Shown: positions 57,621 through 64,000 of the stretch, piece after piece
Position numbering within the stretch: position 1 is the stretch's first letter
Layout of the letters: every line of letters starts with the position of its first letter
Origin: Gnetum montanum
Taxonomy: Eukaryota > Streptophyta > Gnetopsida > Gnetales > Gnetaceae
DNA length: 64,000 bases
Reading direction: 5' to 3'
NCBI GenBank assembly: GCA_015680685.1
Contig: MNCI01004095.1
Span: forward strand, 40,659 to 104,658
Notes under the pieces: generated by a model
Told to the model about the DNA's origin: nothing
Seen by the model: the letters and a program-made list of their open reading frames with translations, nothing else
Databases searched by the model: none
Made by a program: the position numbers and the translations under genes

Positions 57621-58985
57621 CTGCAGAATTATAGAAATAGAATACATCAGTCAAAAAAATGATACGTAGTTTTGAAAATTGAGTCTACTGGGGAAAAACG
57701 ACATAGCAACATCATTACTCAATTACTAATTATACAGCTTCCCTGAAGAATCAGGAAAACAAAAGTACATATTTAACATCTGAATTTTTTATTTTCAGAT
57801 ATTAAACTAAAGACCAGACATCAATAAAAGAAACATATCCAAAAAGGCACCGTTCTTTATGATTTCGATGCCGTGGTGAATATCACGTTTTCAATTCCTT
57901 TAAGATATGAGGTCTACACAGATTTCTTGAGTCTATTTAAACATATCCACTGTTTTCAAATCTCAAAACGTTTATCTTCGTAGATATGTTTTTTACTTTG
58001 CCAAAACCTCAGAATTATAAAGCACTGCTCATGATAAGGGAAACAAACAAACCACAAGACATCAAAATGAATCAATGGCAGATTCAATTTTCCCTGATAA
58101 CAGAGTCTCTCTCTCTCTCTCAAATTCTTTCTAAGTTAAGACCTTGGCTTTAGAATTCTTACCATTTAGCCAAAGTTCAATACTGTTGAAGTGAATTGGA
58201 ATGCTTGCACCTCCATTTTTGCAAAACCATTCATCTTAACTTTTTCATCGAGCACTTTGCACGGAATTCCACAATCTACAATTTTCCACCATGACTAACT
58301 CTTCATTGAAAGATGATGTAGGACTGCAATAGTGACTTCCATGGATAAAACATTAGGAGTTCTTCCAAAACTGTCATATTCTACACCTTGACTCCAGCTT
58401 AAAGAGCAGTAACCATTTTTACAAACTCAGCAATTGCCAACCCAAATAATTTAGGTTTTAGTCCTTGTAATTTTGAATTTTAATTACTAAATGCAACTGT
58501 GATTCCTTTTTTCTCAAATAAAATAGGGAACATTATTTAAGTTCCTCTTCTTTACCTAGTTCTGAACTCAAATAGTGCCCCAATCTTATCAATTACTGTA
58601 ACGTTGGATGTTCAATATGATGCTAATCTGTACTTTCATCTCTGCTTTAAGCTAGTTTCCACATATACGGTAAGAAAATCATCTTTGTGCCTTTATCTCA
58701 TTGATAATGGGCAGACCATTAAGGTAGGCAAAGGATTTGACAATGTTTTACTATAGCCAGCTGTCTACCTAATACCATAATCCTGAATGCATATTTTTGC
58801 CATGCCCCTTGGTGTCATGTGTCTTCAGCATACAGTTTGGAATCAAACATGTGACGTGAAGGCCACAAGCCACATGCCAACCAAGTAAGCAATGTCTCAC
58901 TAACACTGACAAATATAGTAAGAATATGCAAATTTTTTTCTAGGATGAATGGGAAACCAAGGCAACATGTGTAGTATGTACCATA
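57621..58985. other. Intron upstream of VPS13 exon 1, no gene recognised
   Basis: AT-rich, with a short CT microsatellite at 58,107-58,121. No exon with VPS13 character or other coding similarity was found. Confidence 0.55.
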
Positions 58986-58989
58986 CTTA

Positions 58990-59200
58990 TGAAGATCGGA
59001 TCAGATCATAGATTGTTTTTTCATTCTTAAGATTCCAAATCGCAAATCGCAATTCAGAATCATGTGGAATTGCAATATTTAAAATATTTAAAATTTTTAA
59101 AAATATCAAATTTTTAATCATTTTCAGAAGTATATACAATTAAGAAGATAAAAAATTGAAAATCCATCAAAAAACAATATATTCAACTTTAAAATATAAC
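58990..59200 (+). repeat. Dispersed repeat, copy 2 of 2
   Basis: Direct copy of 44,936-45,097 with a small internal expansion of A/T. It continues past the point where copy 1 is interrupted (cttaaaatataac). Confidence 0.85.
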
Positions 59201-59266
59201 TTTCTAAACAGATTAATATAACAACATTGCATTAAACATAAACATCAACATAAATTCATTGTTTAT

Positions 59267-59523
59267 TGTTGGAGAGACTACGTAAATTCCTGGTTTTGTG
59301 GATTGAGTAAATTCTTGATTTTGTGGGATTAACTGCAGCTTTTTGTGGAGTTTGTTGTCCCTGATTTATAGCTTCCGTTTTTATAGTTTCTGATTTCTAG
59401 GAGATCGATTTTCTACCTTAGTTTGTTTCCTGAAATATGGAATAAGTCTGGTCTATAAATCCTTGTATGTAATCTTTCATAAACTTCAATAGAGAGAACT
59501 ATTTCATTTCATCTCTTTGTTCA
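59267..59523 (+). repeat. Copia 5' LTR
   Basis: Begins tgttggagag and ends ttca directly before the primer-binding site. The length of about 257 bp is normal for plant Copia. It includes a CT/A-rich end typical of U5. Confidence 0.8.
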
Positions 59524-59541
59524 TGGTATCAGAGCCAAGTT
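59524..59541 (+). promoter_or_regulatory. Primer-binding site, initiator Met tRNA type
   Basis: tggtatcagagccaag follows the LTR end. It is the standard complement of the 3' end of initiator methionyl tRNA used by Copia elements to prime minus-strand DNA. Confidence 0.92.
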
Positions 59542-60440
59542 AAATGGCCGAAATCCAAATCTTTGATGGATAAACAAAGTTTAACTATAGCCTCAATATT
59601 GAGCAATCCCAACCCGCTCAAGGAGGCCGACACATCATCAAAGACTCCCATAACCTTAGTTGCACATAGAGGTAATCTAAGTACTTTATGTTTTACACAT
59701 TGCCATGTAAATGATAAGTGGATTGTTGACACAGGTACTTCAAATCACATGTCTAGAAACAAGAGTTTATTCTCGGAATTAAATGAGTGTAATGACGACA
59801 TTAAGATCACTATAGTTGATGGTACTATGTCAAGAGTAGTACGTTGTGGATCAACTGATATTTTTGGGATGAATTTAAGATGTGTTTACTATGTTTTGGA
59901 GTTAAAGTATAACCTCCTCTCTATCAGCAAATTGTTAAAAGATCAAAATTGTGCAGTAACATTTTTCCCTTCTCTCTATGTGTTCTAGGACCTATCTTTG
60001 GGGAGGATAATTGGCAGTGCTGAGGAGAAACATGGTCTCTACATTCTCAATAGGGCTGGTTCTTCTTCAAAGATTCAATCTCATGAAAATGTCTCCCTTT
60101 CAACCTTGTCTAGTTCAGAAATAATGCTTTGGCACAGACGCCTTGGTCACCCTAGTTTTGTTTATCTCAAATCTTTGTATCCCACTTTGTTTATCAATAA
60201 AAATCCTTCAAATTTCCAGTGTGAACATTGTATTGGTGCAAAACAAACTAGAAAAAATTATCCTTCTAATACATATTAAGTGTCAAGACCATTTCATCTT
60301 ATACACAGTGACATATGGGGTCCCGCTCGTCAATCCACTCTCACAGGCTCTAAGTGGTTTATCACATTTATTGATGATCATACAAGGCTGTGTTGGGTTT
60401 ATCTCATCAGAGAAAAATCAGAAACTGAATCCATTGTTCC
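59524..60440 (+). mobile_element. Copia internal region: protease to integrase start, truncated
   Basis: Gag is largely deleted: only about 120 bp separate the primer-binding site from a protease region with WIVDTGTSNHMSRNKSLF (DTG intact, 59,720-59,773). Then come YVLELKYNLLSISKLL (59,892-59,939), LWHRRLGHPSFVYLKSL (60,128-60,178), CEHCIGAKQTRKNYP (60,220-60,265) and the integrase start FHLIHSDIWGPARQSTLTGS (60,292-60,351) with the first catalytic Asp. It is cut at about 60,440 by the GC-rich LINE. A stop at 59,985 and another at 60,277 break the frame. Confidence 0.92.
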
Positions 60441-60966
60441 AGGTTCCAGAGTTCCCAAGGGATCCCGGAAACCCGCATCTAGACCGGGGCTCGGGTAAAC
60501 AAGTCGGCCTCGCGATGGGCCCCGAGACGCCATGGGGTCAAACCCAGACCCCTTGCCCCGTAAAACCATGGGCCTCCCAGCAGAACCGAATCCCTAGTCT
60601 GTCGAGAGGGAAAAATAAACAGAAGTAGCTCCGCGGACAAGCTGCAGACCCCTACTTCCCCCACCTTCCACTGCTCCTGGGCCCACCGTCGGATGAGGTC
60701 CAGGCGTGGACAGGCACCCCGAGAAACAAAACGGCTGATAAGGCTCCGCTGCATGGTTCGGACCCCCTCGAGTGGGGGTTGGGTGACCCGGAGGGACAAG
60801 GTGTCCGCAGCCCTGGAGTGGGCCTCGATGCTGCCTCCAAGTACCGGCTACTTCGATGGGACACGCTACACGTGCGTGCCCTCCTGCGACAGCGCAGAAT
60901 TTTACAGCACGACACGTGTCCATCATGAGGCGCGACGGTAGAGACGGTGCAGCACTTCGCGTATGA

Positions 60967-61584
60967 TTGTGTGTGCATGTGCGCCACGTGGCGCACAATG
61001 ACGGTGACCCCCCTGATGCACCTCACAAGCGATCCTTGGGCCACGCTACTTTTATGGGTAGCGTGGAAGGCACGGAACAACACTGTTTTCCTGCAAAAAC
61101 GATGCCCCCCCCCCTCCTACGGCTGATCTTCAAGGCTCTCCATGCATGGAAGGAAATCGAGGCAACGATGGGAGTCACGCCTACATTTGAACCGAACTGT
61201 GCCGCATTCCAGGAGGACAAAGAGCTCTGGCAGATGGTGACCCAATGCGGCTGGTCTGACCCTCTGCAACGGCTGGTCGGGGATCCAGATCTGGCAAACG
61301 ATGCGTTTTTCTCCAATTGGGCCGATGACCGCACCTTTTTTCGAGGCCATGAGATTCTGATCACAAAATCTTCAATTGCTAGCTGTCTGGGGGCCCAGAT
61401 CGCTGGGGAGATCATCCTGCCCTCCACCTGCGGCCTGCAGGACGTAGAAATGTTCTTTGATGGGCCCGTGCCTCGAACCAGGAGCCGACAAGTGCCCAGA
61501 TCTTCCCTGCCCTGCCTCTGGGCCCGAGGAGCAGATCTGGTGGACAGGTTTTTTGTCCAATCTGGCAACGGTTCCAAGCTCTAG
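60967..61584 (+). pseudogene. LINE ORF2 C-terminal domain after the zinc-binding region
   Basis: Open frame of 205 codons. From about residue 50 it reads FKALHAWKEIEATMGVTPTF, LWQMVTQCGWSDPLQRLVGD, NDAFFSNWADDRTFFRGHEI, ASCLGAQIAGEIILPSTCGL and QDVEMFFDGPVP. Homologous blocks occur at 6,450-6,200, 8,700-8,600, 21,180-21,450, 27,240-27,180 and 53,130-53,470. The F.G.......A.....LG......I..P.....QD pattern recalls gag-like or plant transposon protein domains but I cannot name it. It ends at a TAG where the frame continues for a further 470 bases, so the stop is probably a mutated CAG. Confidence 0.75.
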
Positions 61585-61788
61585 GACCTACACTTCGCTT
61601 TTCTGCACTGTCTTAAGTTGGGTCGCCAGGTCAACCTCCCCCGCTTTTTTCTGGAGGCCCTCCTGTTCAAGCGACGCGGCCGCCATTCTGGTTTAATTCT
61701 TGCCCTGTGGCGAGGGGTAGAGGGGGGGTAGCACCCGTCGTCCTCTGCCCCCCAACCCCCCGAGGCAAGACCCCAGGACCATACGATT

Positions 61789-62563
61789 TTGCCTGGCCAG
61801 GGGAGCCGCTGGTCCCTTTGGGCTTCCACCTTCACGCGGGGTCGAAGGACCCAACAGGAGCGGTGCCCCCCCCATGCTCCCACTGACAAGCCAGTTTCCC
61901 CCCCACCGAAGACCTCTGGCCATAGGAACTGGCACGAAGAACTTCAACAAGACACGCAGAGGGCCGCGGACCAGGCGCAGGAGGCTGAGCGGAGGGAGTG
62001 GGAAGCCAAATGGCATGAAGCCCTCGCGCAGGCCCGAGCAGACCTGGAATTCTAGTTCTCTGAACGAGAGCAGGAGCGAGTGAGGTAGCAGGACCTCATG
62101 ACCGACGCTGCCAAGGCCCGCCCTAATTGACGAAATCTGGGCACAAGTGCGGAAAGAGTTGATTCAAGAAGACGCGGCCCAGAGACAGCGTGAACAGGCT
62201 AAGCGAGCAGAGCAGGAGCGGCTTCAAGAGGAGGAGGATCAACGACAGCGACAGCTCGACCAAGCTCATGAGCACAACACCCGACAATGCCCAAGAGGGG
62301 GGCGGTGCCCGTACCTCATTCTCGGCATCAACTGTGAGAGCTCCTGGGCTGAGCTCAGACGCCATATCCGCCGAACCTCGGGGCGCTTCCATCCAGACGC
62401 AGGCGCCTCGCAAGCGGATCAGAGCCGACGGGAGTCAGCCATGCAGGGTATCCAACAGGCGGCCAGTTTCATGGACACGGAGGACCACCGAAACACTCTG
62501 GATATCCTCCATGAACTGGAGCACCCCAACTGCGCCTACCGACGGCTGCCGACGAACCCATGA
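61789..62563 (+). pseudogene. LINE ORF2 coiled coil and J-domain-like module, copy J9 (HPD kept)
   Basis: 61,789-62,055 lies in the same frame as the domain ending at 61,584 and encodes a charged helix (AQEAERREWEAKWHEALAQA). A frameshift near 62,115 leads to the frame 62,147-62,563, with EDAAQRQREQAKRAEQERLQ, then GRCPYLILGINCESSWAELR, RHIRRTSGRFHPDAGASQAD, QSRRESAMQGIQQAASFMDT and EDHRNTLDILHELEHPNCAY, ending at a stop. HPD is at 62,390-62,398. Helix I (Y.ILGI), a basic helix II, HPD, and helix III (A...I..A......HR..LD) are all in place and uninterrupted. DnaJ domains bind Hsp70 and stimulate its ATPase through HPD. That activity here is inference. Confidence 0.8.
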
Positions 62564-62599
62564 GGGGGGTCTGGGTCCGGAGCATCATTTTGTGAGTCA

Positions 62600-63393
62600 T
62601 AATAAAGGAAATGTAGTCTATGATTGATCTATGGTTGTGTGCTCCATGTGATGCTTGATGGTATGGTGTGGGTATGACTACATAGGCATGATAGTGGAGA
62701 TGCATGTGGTGTGGTGTAATGGGTGTATGACTGATTATGTCTAACATTGATTATATTTGTGACTATGTGATAGCCATCTGTTCAAGTTAGTAGGGATTAT
62801 GCTAGTGCTATGTGTGATATCGTATGTACATGTGTTGCTTAGAGCATGCATCTTACTATTGATGCAAGTTGCTTTGTGCCCCATCCCTCTCCTCTAATGC
62901 AACACTTGTTAACCATCTAGCAGGGAAGTGTAAAGGCTTCCCACTCAATTTTATACTAACTTTATTTTGTTATAGGTGGATGTTGCAAGGGTACAGGAGA
63001 GCACTGAGAGAGTTGACAAGAGCAATGCCTACAGGGATTGGTTGATCTTTATCTCTAGGCATAATTTTCTATGGATTGTTTATAGTTGCATAACCTTCAC
63101 TATACTCTTATGTATATGATGAGGTTTATGTTTTGTATACTGTGAGAGCAATACAGAATTTTGGCTTATGTAGTGGCATGCAATTTTATAAATTGAAATG
63201 TATGTTTAGTCTTTAGTTTGGCATGGATTTTTGTACAATTTGATCTACCATCATATTTATATATTGAGTGATTTATTCTTAATGTATTTTCATGCACAAT
63301 TAGTTCCCAGTTTGTCATGCTTCCATTGTGTTATTACTAGTGACCCTAGGCATCATTTCGCCCTAGCCATGAGCAGTAGGGCAGGGTGTTACA
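62600..63393 (+). repeat. Partial Ty3/Gypsy-like LTR, same family as 49,027
   Basis: From about 62,770 it follows 49,615-50,204 in order, sharing gcaaggaagtgtaaaggctt (here one base different) and ending agggtgttaca. Its 5' end is not clear because the LINE is joined there. Confidence 0.65.
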
Positions 63394-64000
63394 CCTAAGC
63401 TATTATTCTATGTCCAAGTAATGCAAAACTACAACAAAATAAGATCTTTGGAAAAACCTGCCAATCACGTAGATGTCTTTCTCGCAACATTATGATTATT
63501 AGCCTAGCTTGCCACAACAAAAAGTCCATAACTATCTCTAGCTAAGCACCATCCCAAGGATCAAATTTGGCCAAATACAATTAGCCAATAACCAAATGTC
63601 ATCAACCCCGCAATCTCTGATTATCTATCAATGGGTAACAAACTCTTAAATGGCATAGGGTAACTTGCTATTCTAGAGAGAGAATGTCTTCTTAGGTGTT
63701 CAAGGTACATCTTGTTTTGGCCAAAGGCTGTATTTTGTTGGCTGAAGGTTTTTCTTTTGCCCAACTTACAATTAGCATGTGTGGTGAAAAACTTGTGTGT
63801 CTTGTATGACCTAGAATTACTGCATCTTACCCCTCACCAATCCCACTTAGATAACCTTGCCAACCCCACTTAAATTTGGTCCCCCCTACCCCCTCGGCCG
63901 GGCGACTCGCTGGGCTCTGCCGACAACCACCTTTGCTTGGGGACGCTGCTCGCAGCGAGGCCCGTGCCTCCCTACTGCCAGGACGGTCCCCCCTTTGCCT
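63394..64000. other. No gene recognised; GC-rich end
   Basis: AT-rich to about 63,870, then a sharp change to GC-rich sequence (cccctcggccgggcgactcg) that runs off the window. The composition resembles the 60.5-62.5 kb LINE, so another copy may begin here. Confidence 0.4.

Larger units (their letters stand above)
60440..62575 (+). mobile_element. Young GC-rich LINE, inverted ORF1 piece plus ORF2 C-terminus
   Basis: 60,440-60,830 reads on the minus strand as DUF4283-like ORF1 (ELLLFIFPSRQTRDSVLLGG, then PWFYGARGLGLTPWRLG). From about 60,900 the plus strand reads the end of ORF2: TVETVQHFAYDCVCMCATWR of the zinc-binding region, LLLWVAWKARNNTVFLQKR, the second conserved domain (61,120-61,580), FVQSGNGSKL, a continuing region with LGRQVNLPRFFLEALLFKRR, a Q/E/R coiled coil (61,920-62,280) and the J-like module (62,290-62,530). 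The strand switch fits a 5' inversion with loss of the middle. GC content is well above its surroundings and defects are few, so it is comparatively recent. There is no poly-A tail; the end is cut near 62,575. Confidence 0.85.

Noticed and set aside
62190-62747. Overlapping long frames on both strands across the J9 module
   Set aside because: Shadows of the GC-rich J-bearing frame 62,147-62,563, which alone matches the other eight copies.
1-64000. CRISPR arrays, bacterial operons, rRNA or tRNA genes
   Set aside because: Spliced gene structure and plant retroelements throughout. The tandem repeats lack spacers. The only tRNA-related sequence is the Copia primer-binding site.

Overview
This window is seed-plant nuclear DNA, and its style (introns of 5 to 13 kb inside one gene, filled with old, decayed, nested retrotransposons) suggests a gymnosperm. 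That assignment is inference; no organelle or species marker is visible. Only one host gene is evident. It is the middle of a VPS13-type bridge-like lipid-transfer protein gene on the minus strand, from 57,620 down to 3,841. I could place 29 exons with GT-AG borders, matching phases and no internal stop, about 6.2 kb of coding sequence. The 5' and 3' ends of the gene lie outside the window. Exons 4 to 6 encode a PH-like domain. Exons 20 to 24 encode four copies of the Vps62-type motif W.P.APPG%.ALG.

Almost everything else is transposon sequence in the introns and in the 57.6 to 64 kb flank. From low to high coordinates: LINE ORF1 and RT debris (1-1,620); a minus-strand LINE 3' half (4,955-7,690); a second minus LINE (8,285-10,540); a LINE ORF1 plus endonuclease fragment (12,000-13,900); a broken Copia element (14,040-17,470); a plus LINE interrupted by another element (21,130-24,685); a perfect fold-back around an N (24,810-25,387); a minus LINE (25,470-27,965); several 5'-truncated LINEs, three with visible target-site duplications (30,725, 35,553, 37,969); RTE-type fragments; an intronless CCR4-like pseudogene (47,450-48,500); a Ty3/Gypsy-like LTR (49,027-50,204); a long plus LINE with a nested LTR insertion (51,848-55,660); a second Copia with LTR and primer-binding site (59,267-60,440); and a GC-rich, younger LINE with an inverted 5' part (60,440-62,575).

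The most interesting observation is that the main LINE family carries a J-domain-like (DnaJ/Hsp40) module at the C-terminal end of ORF2, after endonuclease, reverse transcriptase, the zinc-binding region, a second conserved domain and a Q/E/R-rich coiled coil. Eight readable copies and one partial copy occur in the window. Four keep the HPD triad and one is HPDK. The other four readable variants (three HLD, one HPN) differ by single C-to-T or G-to-A changes, as expected from cytosine methylation decay. In the 61-62.5 kb copy the module is joined to ORF2 across one frameshift and a few stops of the CAG-to-TAG kind. If this holds in intact copies elsewhere, these retrotransposons would bring their own Hsp70 co-chaperone domain.

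Limits: all homology calls come from reading motifs, not from searches. Retroelement borders are approximate to tens of bases unless a target-site duplication is stated. Exon borders rest on splice consensus, phase and family resemblance.
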